Below are positions 9,257 to 16,481 of a DNA stretch of 64,000 nucleotides, piece after piece. Position 1 is the stretch's first letter. Each line of letters starts with the position of its first letter. Position numbers and translations under genes: made by a program. Under the pieces are notes generated by a model. It had not been told where the DNA came from. It searched no databases and saw only the letters and a list, made by a program, of their open reading frames with translations. The DNA is taken from NCBI RefSeq assembly GCF_001941845.1, contig NZ_CP018870.1, positions 6,982,001-7,046,000 on the forward strand, in the 5' to 3' direction. Source of the stretch: Streptomyces sp. TN58. Lineage in GTDB: Bacteria > Actinomycetota > Actinomycetes > Streptomycetales > Streptomycetaceae.

Positions 9257-9292
9257 CCGCACCGAAACGGACATTCGTTCGTTTCGGTGCGG
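9257..9292. promoter_or_regulatory. Inverted repeat in the divergent region between chitinase and a small secreted protein
   Basis: A perfect 13-bp inverted repeat (9257-9269 with 9280-9292), arms CCGCACCGAAACG, around a 10-bp AT-richer centre. It lies between two divergent genes, 55 bases from the chitinase start, so a terminator role is unlikely and an operator is more likely. It does not resemble the DasR site. Confidence 0.5.
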
Positions 9293-9426
9293 CGGTGATG
9301 ACTCTTAGGTTCCGCTTAAGGAAGGGGAAAGCGGGGGATCAGGAAGCGGCCCCGCGGTGTGGGGCGGTGCCGCCGGCCGTACGGTGGAAGGGGGCCACGG
9401 AATCAACCGCGGGCGAGGTGTGCTCC

Positions 9427-9702
9427 ATGCGAAGGCCCATCCGATGCGCCGGGGCCCTCACCGGCCTGGTCCTCACGCTCGGCGGCATCGTCGCCGCCGC
9501 CCCCACCGCTGCGGCGGACATCCCCGCCTGCACGCAGACGGCGGCCCAGGCCGGCACGGACACCACCGAAGCCGTCACCGCCGCCTGCCGCAGCGGCGTC
9601 GCCGGCGACCTCCAGGGCTGCGTGGCCGGCCTCACCGCAGCCGGCGTCCCCGGCGGCGCGGCCACCGGCGCCTGCCGCCTGGCCGCCCAGGAACCCCGCT
9701 AG
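9427..9702 (+). CDS. Small secreted protein with four cysteines (91 aa)
   Basis: A 91-residue exported protein: signal peptide MRRPIRCAGALTGLVLTLGG... ending near AAA-DIPA, and a mature part of about 60 residues, mostly Ala/Thr/Gly, with Cys in PACTQ, AACRSG, QGCVAG and GACRLA. The even Cys spacing suggests two disulphides and a small helical bundle. ATG 9427 follows a GAGGTG site. It is divergent from the chitinase gene across the 13-bp repeat, which may link their control. Function unknown. Confidence 0.75.
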   Translation: MRRPIRCAGALTGLVLTLGGIVAAAPTAAADIPACTQTAAQAGTDTTEAVTAACRSGVAGDLQGCVAGLTAAGVPGGAATGACRLAAQEPR

Positions 9703-9912
9703 GGGGTCTCGTCGAAGTCCCGTCTGGGTGGCGGGGCCCGGCACGCACGCTCGCCGCGTTGTCGTCGGTCGCCGACGCCCGCGTCGACTCCTTCCTCCGC
9801 CTTGCGAGCGCACGCACCGGACCCCGCCACCTCCGCCCTCACGGGCGGTCGACGCTACTTTGACGACACCCCTAGCCGACCGCGCCGACGGGCCGGCAGG
9901 TGCCTGGGGGAG

Positions 9913-10284
9913 TCAGCCGTGGGTGGCGTCGATCACGCAGAACCTGTTGCCCTCGGTGTCCGCCAGCACCACGAAATCGGGGTCCGGCGGGTAGGAGTCC
10001 CAGTCCACGTGCCGCGCGCTCAGCGCCACCAGGCGCGCCACCTCCGCCGCCTGCTCCGCCGCGTCCGCCGCGTACAGGTCGAGGTGCACACGGGGGCGCT
10101 CCTGGACCGGCGTGACACTGCGCCCCAGCGCCAGCCCGGGGCCGCCTCCGTCGGCCGGGACCAGCACGGTCCAGCCGTCGTCCACCTCGCCGTCGCGCGG
10201 TACGTAGCCCAGTGCCCGGCACCAGAAATCCGCGGCCCGCCGCACGTCCTCGGCGCCCATGACGATCGTTCCGATGGTCAGCAT
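9913..10284 (-). CDS. VOC (glyoxalase/bleomycin-resistance-like) family protein
   Basis: A 123-residue single-domain protein of the vicinal oxygen chelate superfamily. The pattern is GTIVMGAEDVRRAADFWCRALGY at the start, a middle strand with RPRVHLDLYAAD, and DPDFVVLADTEGNRFCVID near the end, as in the many small VOC proteins of Streptomyces. Those act as metal-dependent lyases, dioxygenases or drug-binding proteins; the substrate cannot be told. Start is ATG 10284. It lies 65 bases downstream of a SpoIIE-type phosphatase on the same strand and may share its transcript. Confidence 0.8.
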   Translation of the reverse strand: MLTIGTIVMGAEDVRRAADFWCRALGYVPRDGEVDDGWTVLVPADGGGPGLALGRSVTPVQERPRVHLDLYAADAAEQAAEVARLVALSARHVDWDSYPPDPDFVVLADTEGNRFCVIDATHG

Positions 10285-10349
10285 GATCCGATTCTGGCAA
10301 ACGCGGCCCGGCCGGCCCGCCTCAGGGCGGCGCGGTCGAGCGGCCCGTC

Positions 10350-11456
10350 TCAGGGCCTCGCGGGCCGCTCGACGGCGACCATCGCCGCGTCGTCGCCCAG
10401 GGTGTTGCCCGTCGCGTGCGCGAGCAGGTCCGCGCAGACGTGGTCCAGCAGCGCCTGCGGGCGCATGCCGGTGCATCCGGCGACCCGATCCGAGAGGGGA
10501 TAGAAGGCCCCCGTCCGGTCGCGGGCCTCCAGGACGCCGTCCGTGTACAGCAGGAGCACGTCACCCGGCCCGAAGAGGAAGGTCTGGGCGGTGACCGTGG
10601 ACGCCACGAGCCCGGCGAGCCCCAGAGGCGGCGCGGACCGGGCCACGTCGAGGCCCACCACGGCGCCGTCGCGGCGCAGGACCAGCGGCGGCGGGTGCCC
10701 GCAGCTGACCAGGCGCACCACCGGCTCGTCGTCGGGGATCTCCAGCACCGCGGCCGTCACGAAGCTCTCGCCCTCGTCCCCGCCGCCGTCCAGCTCCGCG
10801 CTGACCGCGGCCTCCAGGTAGTCCACCAGGCCGGCCAGCCCGGCCTCCTGGTGGGCGGAGGCCCGGAAGGCACCGAGGACGAGTGCGGCGTCCCCGACCG
10901 CCTCCAGCCCCTTGCCGCGCACGTCGCCGATGATCAGCCGGGTACCCGTGGCCGTACGGGCGGCCGCGTACAGGTCGCCGCCGATCTGGGCCTCCGCCGC
11001 CGCGGCCAGGTACACCGAGGCGACGCCGAGCGGGCCCACCCGGTCGCGCAGCGGCCGCAGGACCACTTGCTGGGCGGTCTCCGCCACCGTGCGCAGCTGC
11101 ACCATCTCCTTCTCGTGCACCTCCCGCAGGTGGGCGAAGAAGGTCACGAAGACCGAGATCATGACGAGCGCGATGATCTGGAAGGTGTGGTTGAGATCGG
11201 CCAGGCTGGTGCGCGCCGTCGAGACCACCACCTGGGCCAGCACGGCCACCACGCCGACGAAGCCCGTCATCCGGGGCCCCGCGAAGGAGGCCGTCATGGC
11301 CGGTGCGGCGGCCAGGAACGGCCCGAGGTGCACCTCGGGCGGGGCGAGGACGTCGACCACGGTCACGCCGGCGATGAGGACGAACGGAGCCACCAGCTGC
11401 GCATGGCTCAGCTGCCGGGAGCGGTGGGGGCGCGTAGGCGGCGGCCGGAGATCCAT
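10350..11456 (-). CDS. Membrane-bound SpoIIE-type PP2C serine phosphatase
   Basis: A 368-residue protein with three or four N-terminal membrane segments (AQLVAPFVLIAGVTVVDVL, FVGVVAVLAQVVV, IIALVMISVFVTFFAHL), a linker helix (VHEKEMVQLRTVAETAQQVVL), and a C-terminal PP2C/SpoIIE phosphatase domain with metal-site motifs AEAQIGGDLYAA, IIGDVRGKGLEA, SCGHPPPLV, LLLYTDGVLEARD and DDAAMVAVER. Such proteins dephosphorylate anti-sigma factor antagonists. ATG 11456 directly abuts an AGGAGGA with almost no spacing, so the true start could be an in-frame GTG 15 bases upstream. No kinase or antagonist gene is adjacent. Confidence 0.85.
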   Translation of the reverse strand: MDLRPPPTRPHRSRQLSHAQLVAPFVLIAGVTVVDVLAPPEVHLGPFLAAAPAMTASFAGPRMTGFVGVVAVLAQVVVSTARTSLADLNHTFQIIALVMISVFVTFFAHLREVHEKEMVQLRTVAETAQQVVLRPLRDRVGPLGVASVYLAAAAEAQIGGDLYAAARTATGTRLIIGDVRGKGLEAVGDAALVLGAFRASAHQEAGLAGLVDYLEAAVSAELDGGGDEGESFVTAAVLEIPDDEPVVRLVSCGHPPPLVLRRDGAVVGLDVARSAPPLGLAGLVASTVTAQTFLFGPGDVLLLYTDGVLEARDRTGAFYPLSDRVAGCTGMRPQALLDHVCADLLAHATGNTLGDDAAMVAVERPARP

Positions 11457-11551
11457 TCCTCCTGCATACACCGGGCGCGATCGAAGATCCCCGAAGCCAG
11501 GCCGTCGGCGGACCCGGCCGGTCCACCGACGGTCCAGCCGGTTCCGTACGG

Positions 11552-12385
11552 CTACGGACGCCGGCGGGGCTTGCCGCCCTTGACGCCCTTGCCGCCCTTT
11601 GCTCCACCGGCTCCGGCGGATCCGGCGCGCGTACCCTTCCCCGCCGACTTCCCGGACGCGGGCTTTCCGCCCCCGCCCCCGGTACCGCGCCGCGCACCGG
11701 CGCCGCCGGCCTTGCCGGCGCCCGTCTCCGGCCCCTTGCGCTTCGCCTTCTTCGGCTGCGCGGGGGTCTGCGGACGGCCCCGGGTGCTGTTCACGGTCCG
11801 GCCGCGGACGATCCCGATGAACTCCTCCACCAGGTCCGGGGTGGGTTCCGCCTGCGGCCACGACAGCGCGACCCGCGACGTGGGCGCGTCCGACACGGGC
11901 CGGTAGGTGAGATCCCTGCGGTGGTGCAGGCGGGCCAGCGACTGCGGTACGACGAGTACGCCCACGCCCGCCGCCACCAGCTCGATCGCGTCCGCCGTCG
12001 TCGCGGGCCGCTCGATCGCGGGCCGGCCCGGCAGCTTCTCCCAGTCCAGGGTGTCGTCGAGGGGCTGCCACACGACCTCGTCGGCGAGGTCCCCGGTGGT
12101 GACCTCCTCGGCCGCCGCCACGATGTGGTCCTTGGGGACGACGACCACCGTGGTCTCGGTGTAGAGGGGGATCGCGCTCAGGTCCTCGCGGTCGACCGGG
12201 AGCCGGACGAAGCCCGCGTCGGCGTCACCGGAGCGCAGTACGCCGAACACCTCGGCGGAGGAGACCTGGGCGAGGGTCAGCGGGACACCGGGCAGCCGCT
12301 CGTTCCAGATCCGCACCCACTTCGCAGGGGTCACGCCGGGGACATAAGCGAGCCGGAACGCATGGGGTACTTCCGAGCCTGTCAC
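11552..12385 (-). CDS. LysR effector-binding domain protein lacking the DNA-binding domain
   Basis: A 277-residue protein. Residues 8-200 match the LysR-type substrate-binding fold (FRLAYVPGVTPAKWVRIWNERLPGVPLTL, VFGVLRSGDADAGFVRLPVD, TVVVVPKDHIVAAAEEV, GVGVLVVPQSLARL), but there is no N-terminal winged helix. Instead the last 75 residues are a very basic Lys/Gly/Ala/Arg tail (KKAKRKGPE ... GKPRRRP) that could bind nucleic acid non-specifically. Start is GTG 12385. It faces a DUF5997 gene 58 bases away, an arrangement I recall from other actinobacteria, which suggests that the two proteins work together. Role unknown. Confidence 0.75.
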   Translation of the reverse strand: MTGSEVPHAFRLAYVPGVTPAKWVRIWNERLPGVPLTLAQVSSAEVFGVLRSGDADAGFVRLPVDREDLSAIPLYTETTVVVVPKDHIVAAAEEVTTGDLADEVVWQPLDDTLDWEKLPGRPAIERPATTADAIELVAAGVGVLVVPQSLARLHHRRDLTYRPVSDAPTSRVALSWPQAEPTPDLVEEFIGIVRGRTVNSTRGRPQTPAQPKKAKRKGPETGAGKAGGAGARRGTGGGGGKPASGKSAGKGTRAGSAGAGGAKGGKGVKGGKPRRRP

Positions 12386-12443
12386 CCCGCAAGGCTACCG
12401 GGCGTGGTCGGAACCCGTGCACACGCTCGATACCCTTGACCTC

Positions 12444-12848
12444 ATGACGTCGCACCAGAACACCCAGACGATGAAGCCCGCGACCGCGGCGAAGAAGCTG
12501 GGCGTATACCTTGAGGCCACCCCCGCGGAGTTCCAGGAGGGTGTCGTCTCGCGCAGTGAATTGAGTGCGCTCCAGGCCGACCCGCCCCAGTGGCTCCAGG
12601 AGCTGCGCCGCAACGGCCCCCACCCCCGCCCGGTGGTCGCCTCCAAGCTGGGCGTCTCCATCGCGGGCCTCGCCCGCGGCGGAGTCACCGAGCCCCTCAC
12701 CACCGAACAGATCGAAGCACTGAAGCAGGAAGCCCCCGAGTGGCTCCAGCGGGAGCGGGCCACCCAGGCCGAGGTCCGCAAGGAAGCGGTGCGGATCAAG
12801 GAGCGGAACGCCGAGCGGGCCGAGAAGGCGCGCAACCAGGAGTCCTGA
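12444..12848 (+). CDS. DUF5997 family protein
   Basis: A 134-residue soluble protein. The start MTSHQNTQTMKPATAAKKLG and the central GPHPRPVVASKLGVSIAGLARGGV followed by PLTTEQIEAL are the marks of the DUF5997 family. The central part reads like a helix-turn-helix (VVASKLGVSIAGLAR), and the C-terminus is a charged helix (RKEAVRIKERNAERAEKARN). A TACCCT box ends 7 bases before ATG 12444 with no ribosome site, so the mRNA is probably leaderless. It is divergent from the HTH-less LysR-like gene, with which it may form a split regulator. A terminator shared with the convergent gene follows. Confidence 0.8.
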   Translation: MTSHQNTQTMKPATAAKKLGVYLEATPAEFQEGVVSRSELSALQADPPQWLQELRRNGPHPRPVVASKLGVSIAGLARGGVTEPLTTEQIEALKQEAPEWLQRERATQAEVRKEAVRIKERNAERAEKARNQES

Positions 12849-12865
12849 CGCGCGGCTCGGACTCC

Positions 12866-12908
12866 CGTCGGGCCCGGCCCTCCCTCACGGGGAGGACCGG
12901 GCCCGACG
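12866..12908. terminator. Bidirectional terminator between convergent genes
   Basis: A perfect 12-bp stem (12866-12877 with 12897-12908), extended by a second inner stem of CCTCCC with GGGAGG, lies between the DUF5997 gene and the YdeI-like gene and can serve both strands. Confidence 0.7.
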
Positions 12909-12914
12909 TCTTCC

Positions 12915-13490
12915 TCACTGCGGAGGGTCGCCCGCCAGCAGGCGTACGGCCCGGTCGAGCCTGGCCCGCCTGGTCTCCGGCGTGAGCGCCTGCAGCAGGG
13001 GAAGCGCCACCAGGTAGCGCCCGGTACGGTCCAGCGCCTCGAAGGCCGCACGGGCCTCGGGGCGCGCGTCGAGCGCGGCTTCGAGGTCTTCGGGCACCCC
13101 CGCGGTCCGCTGCGACGCGTAGGCGCCGCCCCAGCGGCCGTCCGCCTGCGCACGGCGCACCTCGGCCAGCCCCGGTTCCCGCATCCGGCCCGCCGCGGTC
13201 AGCGCGGCCACCTTGTCCACGTTCACCTGCGACCAGAGGCTCTTCGCGCGCCGCGGCACGTACTTCTGCAGGTAGTGGAGCTCGTCCAGGGAGCGCCGCT
13301 GCCCCGAGATCCAGCCGTAGCAGAGGCCGACGTCGACGAGCTCGTCGTCGGTGACCGACGCGATGCCGGACTTCTTCTTGGCGACCTTGACCCACACCCC
13401 TTCCCTGCGCGTGTGGTGCTCGGCGAGCCAGCTCTCGAACGCCGCGGCGTCCGCGAAGCCGACGATCTCCACCCCGTTGAGTTCGTCCAT
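12915..13490 (-). CDS. YdeI/OmpD-associated family protein
   Basis: A 191-residue soluble protein of the YdeI family. The typical elements are FADAAAFESWLAEHHTRREGVWVKVAKKKSG, DVGLCYGWISGQRRSLD, YVPRRAKSLWSQVNVDKVAAL and GRMREPGLAEVRRAQADGRW. The family is widespread in actinobacteria and its reaction is not known; E. coli and Bacillus members have been linked to resistance to antimicrobial compounds. Start is ATG 13490. It is convergent with the DUF5997 gene. Confidence 0.8.
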   Translation of the reverse strand: MDELNGVEIVGFADAAAFESWLAEHHTRREGVWVKVAKKKSGIASVTDDELVDVGLCYGWISGQRRSLDELHYLQKYVPRRAKSLWSQVNVDKVAALTAAGRMREPGLAEVRRAQADGRWGGAYASQRTAGVPEDLEAALDARPEARAAFEALDRTGRYLVALPLLQALTPETRRARLDRAVRLLAGDPPQ

Positions 13491-13564
13491 GTGCCACAGG
13501 CTATCGGCAGCCCCGGCGGCCGGTTCCGCGCTGGGACGGCCGGCGCGGAACCGATTCCGCGGGG

Positions 13565-14020
13565 TCAGGCCGCCACCGTCTCCGGGCGGGTGTCGTCACG
13601 GTGCCCGGAGGCGGCCGAAGCGCGCGACGTGAACAGGGAGTCCAGCGCGAGGGCGCCGGGACCGGTGAACACCAGCAGCAAAAAGGCCCAGCAGAACATC
13701 GCCGAGGCCTCGCCGCCGTTCTGCAGCGGCCACAGCGCACCGGGCTGATGCACCGTGAAGTAGGCGTACGCCATCGAACCGGAGGCGGCGAAGGCGGCGG
13801 CCCGGGTGCCCAGGCCGAGCAGGACCAGGGCGCCGGCGACCAGCTGGATGGCGGCCGCGTACCAGCCGGGCCAGGTGCCGGCCGCGACGGCACCGCCGCC
13901 GGGGGCGCCGCCCAGGACCCCGAAGAGGGAGGCCGCCCCGTGCGAGGCGAACAGCAGACCGGTGACGATCCGGAACAGGCCGACGGCGTAGGGCTGGGCA
14001 TGGTCGAGACGTGCGTACAT
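13565..14020 (-). CDS. DoxX family membrane protein
   Basis: A 151-residue membrane protein with four helices: LFRIVTGLLFASHGAASLFG, WYAAAIQLVAGALVLLGLG, AAAFAASGSMAYAYFTVH and AMFCWAFLLLVFTGPGALAL. The RIVTGLLFASHG start and the GTWPGWYAAAIQLV segment are typical of DoxX/SURF4-type proteins; mycobacterial DoxX works with a superoxide dismutase and thiol transferase at the membrane. ATG 14020 has AAGGAG upstream. A 16-bp palindrome lies about 75 bases upstream in the divergent region shared with a TDT transporter. Confidence 0.85.
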   Translation of the reverse strand: MYARLDHAQPYAVGLFRIVTGLLFASHGAASLFGVLGGAPGGGAVAAGTWPGWYAAAIQLVAGALVLLGLGTRAAAFAASGSMAYAYFTVHQPGALWPLQNGGEASAMFCWAFLLLVFTGPGALALDSLFTSRASAASGHRDDTRPETVAA

Positions 14021-14091
14021 GGGGGGAGGCTCCTTCGGTTGGGGACGAATCCCGAAGTCGTGCCGAGCTGCTCAAGCGTGAGCGAGCACAG

Positions 14092-14107
14092 GTTAGGTAG
14101 ACCTAAC
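14092..14107. promoter_or_regulatory. Palindrome resembling part of a DtxR/IdeR iron box
   Basis: A perfect palindrome GTTAGGT-AG-ACCTAAC stands between the divergent doxX-like and TDT genes. The half-site TTAGGT is that of DtxR-family iron boxes, but the two halves are 2 bases apart instead of 7, so it may belong to another regulator. Confidence 0.45.
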
Positions 14108-14184
14108 AGGCGTGGCAAGCGCGAGTTCCGGCCACCCCGCGTCCCCGGTCCGGTCGGCCCAGTCCGCTGGCGGGCCGCCTGCAC

Positions 14185-15156
14185 GTGGGGTCCGCTGGAC
14201 GGGTGAGCATCCTCCCCGGCCCGGGCTGGTGGGCGGGTCTCCCGCCCGCGGCGGGAGCCGCCGTCATGGCCACGGGCATCATCTCCGTCGCGCTGCACAT
14301 GACGGGACACCAGGCGCTGTCGCTCGTCGCCTTCGCCATGGCAGTCGCCCTGTGGCTCGTACTCGCCGTCGACTTCACGGCGCGACTGCTGGGCGACCGC
14401 GGACGGTTCCGTGCGGAGGCCGACACCCCCGCCGCCCTCACGGCCGTCGCCGCCACCGCCGTCGTCGGCACCCGGCTCTCCCTCTTCGGCTGGCAGACCG
14501 CTGCCGCCGCCCTGCTCGTCCTGGCCGCGCTCGTCTGGCCCGGCCTCCTGCTCAACGTCGTACGGCACTGGCGCCGCGGCATGCCCGGAGGCGCCTTCCT
14601 CGGCTGCGTCGCCACCCAGGGGCTCGCCGTCCTCGCTGCCGCCCTCGCCGCCGTCGACCGCCAGGACTGGCTGGCCCGGGCGGCGCTGGCCGCGTTCTGC
14701 CTCGGGCTGGTGCTGTACGTGGCCGCCCTCTTCCGGTTCGACCTGCACGAGGTGGTGGGCGGGGCGGGCGACCACTGGGTGGCGGGCGGCGCGCTCTCCA
14801 TCTCCGCGCTGGCCGGCTCCAGGCTCACCGCGTCACCCGTCTGGTCGGGTTGGGAGCACACCGCCCTGCGTACCGTCACGCTCGTCGCGCTCACCGTGTC
14901 CCTCGGCTGGTACGTCGTCCTCCTCACCGCCGAGCTGCGCCACCCCCGGCCGCGCTACGACATCCGCCGCTGGGCCACCGTCTTCCCGCTCGGCATGACG
15001 TCCACCGCCTGCCTCTCCGTCGCCGAACCGGCCGGCATCGCCTGGCTGGTGCCGCTGGGCGAGATCCTGCTGTGGATCGCCGTGGGCGCCTGGCTGTTGA
15101 CCGTATCCGTCCTGGTCGCCCACCACCTCACCGCCCGGCGCCCGCCCGCCGCCTGA
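14185..15156 (+). CDS. TDT/SLAC1-like transporter (tellurite-resistance/dicarboxylate transporter family)
   Basis: A 323-residue membrane protein with about ten hydrophobic segments. The opening GPGWWAGLPPAAGAAVMATGIISVAL and the repeats of paired helices (LVAFAMAVALWLVLAVDFTARLL, ALLVLAALVWPGLLLNVV, AALAAFCLGLVLYVAALFRF, RRWATVFPLGMTSTACLSVA, PLGEILLWIAVGAWLL) match the TehA/Mae1/SLAC1 family of anion or dicarboxylate channels. GTG 14185 is used; GTG 14203 is equally possible because neither has a clear ribosome site. It is divergent from the doxX-like gene across the TTAGGT palindrome. Confidence 0.8.
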   Translation: MGSAGRVSILPGPGWWAGLPPAAGAAVMATGIISVALHMTGHQALSLVAFAMAVALWLVLAVDFTARLLGDRGRFRAEADTPAALTAVAATAVVGTRLSLFGWQTAAAALLVLAALVWPGLLLNVVRHWRRGMPGGAFLGCVATQGLAVLAAALAAVDRQDWLARAALAAFCLGLVLYVAALFRFDLHEVVGGAGDHWVAGGALSISALAGSRLTASPVWSGWEHTALRTVTLVALTVSLGWYVVLLTAELRHPRPRYDIRRWATVFPLGMTSTACLSVAEPAGIAWLVPLGEILLWIAVGAWLLTVSVLVAHHLTARRPPAA

Positions 15157-15204
15157 ACCGCCGCTCCTGTGGCACGGCCGCCGCCCGGTCAGTAGGGTCC
15201 GGGC

Positions 15205-15639
15205 ATGGCGTACACGTTTCAGGTGACCATCGACTCGACCGACCCGCACCCGCTCGCCGACTGGTGGGCCGACGCCCTCGGCTGGGAAGTGGAGCCCAGC
15301 GACGAGCAGTTCATCCGCGGCCTGATCGCCGCGGGACACGCGACCGAGGACGACACCACCACCCACCGCGGCATCCTCGTCTGGAAGACGGGCGCGGCGA
15401 TCCGCCACCCGGAGGGGCTCGAAGGCGCACCCCGCATCCTCTTCCAGCTCGTCCCCGAGGCCAAGACCGTCAAGAACCGGGTGCACCTCGACGTACGGAC
15501 CGGCGACGACGACCCGCAGGCCCTGGTCGAACGCCTCGTCGCCAAGGGCGCGAAGCACCTCCACGAGGGCCGCCAGGGCCCCAGCACGTGGACCACCCTC
15601 GCCGACCCCCAGGGCAACGAGCTCTGCGTCTCCCACTGA
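15205..15639 (+). CDS. VOC family protein (glyoxalase-like)
   Basis: A 144-residue VOC-type protein: AYTFQVTIDSTDPHPLADWWADALGWEVEP, then an insertion with acidic and His residues, RILFQLVPEAKTVKNRVHLDVRTGDDD, and WTTLADPQGNELCVSH. The last segment is the typical end of the second glyoxalase repeat. The substrate cannot be inferred. A TAGGGT box lies 6 bases before ATG 15205, and no ribosome site is seen, which points to a leaderless mRNA. Confidence 0.8.
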   Translation: MAYTFQVTIDSTDPHPLADWWADALGWEVEPSDEQFIRGLIAAGHATEDDTTTHRGILVWKTGAAIRHPEGLEGAPRILFQLVPEAKTVKNRVHLDVRTGDDDPQALVERLVAKGAKHLHEGRQGPSTWTTLADPQGNELCVSH

Positions 15640-15737
15640 GGCGCGCGGCCAGGCGCTGCACCGTGCCCGCCCCGCCCCGCCCCGTGTGCCGGCCGGCCCC
15701 CGCGCGCCGGCGCCCGGCACGGCCTACGCTTCCACGG

Positions 15738-16424
15738 GTGAACGTCATCCTCTTCGGCGCGACCGGGATGCTCGGCCGGGGCGTCCTGCGCGAATGCCTG
15801 CGCGACGAATCCGTCAGCGGCGTCCTGGCCATCGGACGCCGCCCGCTCGGCGTCACCCACCCCAAGCTGCGCGAGCGGGTGCAGGACGACCCGTCCGACC
15901 TGTCCGCCGCCGGCGTCGACCCTGCCGCGTACGACGCCTGCTTCTACTGCCTCGGCGTCTCCTCCGTCGGCATGAAGGAGGAGGAGTACCGGCGCGTCAC
16001 CCACGACCTGACCCTCGCCGTGGCCCGGCCGCTGGCCGCCGCCAACCCGGGCATGACCTTCGTCTACGTCTCCGGGGTGGGCACCGACAGCACCGGGCGG
16101 GGCCGTTCCATGTGGGCGCGCGTCAAGGGGCGTACCGAGAACGACCTGCTGGAACTGCCCTTCCGCGCCTACATGTTCCGGCCCGGCATCGTCCAGCCGG
16201 TACGCGGCGTACGCTCCAGGAGCCGGCTCCACCGCGTCCTCTACGCCGTCGCAGCGCCGCTGCTCCCGCTGCTGCGGAGGTTGTCGCCGGACCTCGTCCT
16301 CACCTCCGAGGCCTTCGGCCGCGCCATGATCGCCGTGGCCGCTCCCGGCACCGAGGTCCCCGGCCACATCCTGGAGCCCGCGGACATCAACCGCCTGGGA
16401 AGTGCCCGGACCAGGTCTAATTGA
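15738..16424 (+). CDS. Atypical short-chain dehydrogenase/NAD(P)-binding epimerase-like protein
   Basis: A 228-residue Rossmann-fold protein. The N-terminus VNVILFGATGMLGRGVLREC contains the GxxGxxG dinucleotide-binding motif of atypical/extended SDRs; YDACFYCLGVSSVGM, TFVYVSGVGTDSTGRG, RVKGRTENDLLELPFRAYMFRPG follow, with a Lys in the position expected for catalysis. This is the family of small NAD(P)H-binding proteins near NmrA and HTATIP2-like oxidoreductases. GTG 15738 is 7 bases after a TACGCT box, so the mRNA is probably leaderless. Substrate unknown. Confidence 0.75.
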   Translation: MNVILFGATGMLGRGVLRECLRDESVSGVLAIGRRPLGVTHPKLRERVQDDPSDLSAAGVDPAAYDACFYCLGVSSVGMKEEEYRRVTHDLTLAVARPLAAANPGMTFVYVSGVGTDSTGRGRSMWARVKGRTENDLLELPFRAYMFRPGIVQPVRGVRSRSRLHRVLYAVAAPLLPLLRRLSPDLVLTSEAFGRAMIAVAAPGTEVPGHILEPADINRLGSARTRSN

Positions 16425-16481
16425 CTACCGGGCACACCCTCCCGCAGGCGAGAATGAGCCATCTCAAACCGGGAGGACCCC

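Noticed and set aside
9203..9300. A DasR operator upstream of the chitinase
   Set aside because: No ACTGGTCTAGACCANT-like sequence is seen; the repeat present has other arms.
14112..15737. A fused 770-residue protein joining the TDT region with the downstream SDR
   Set aside because: Only the part from GTG 15738 has a Rossmann motif; upstream of it the frame is Arg-rich and overlaps the TDT and VOC genes.
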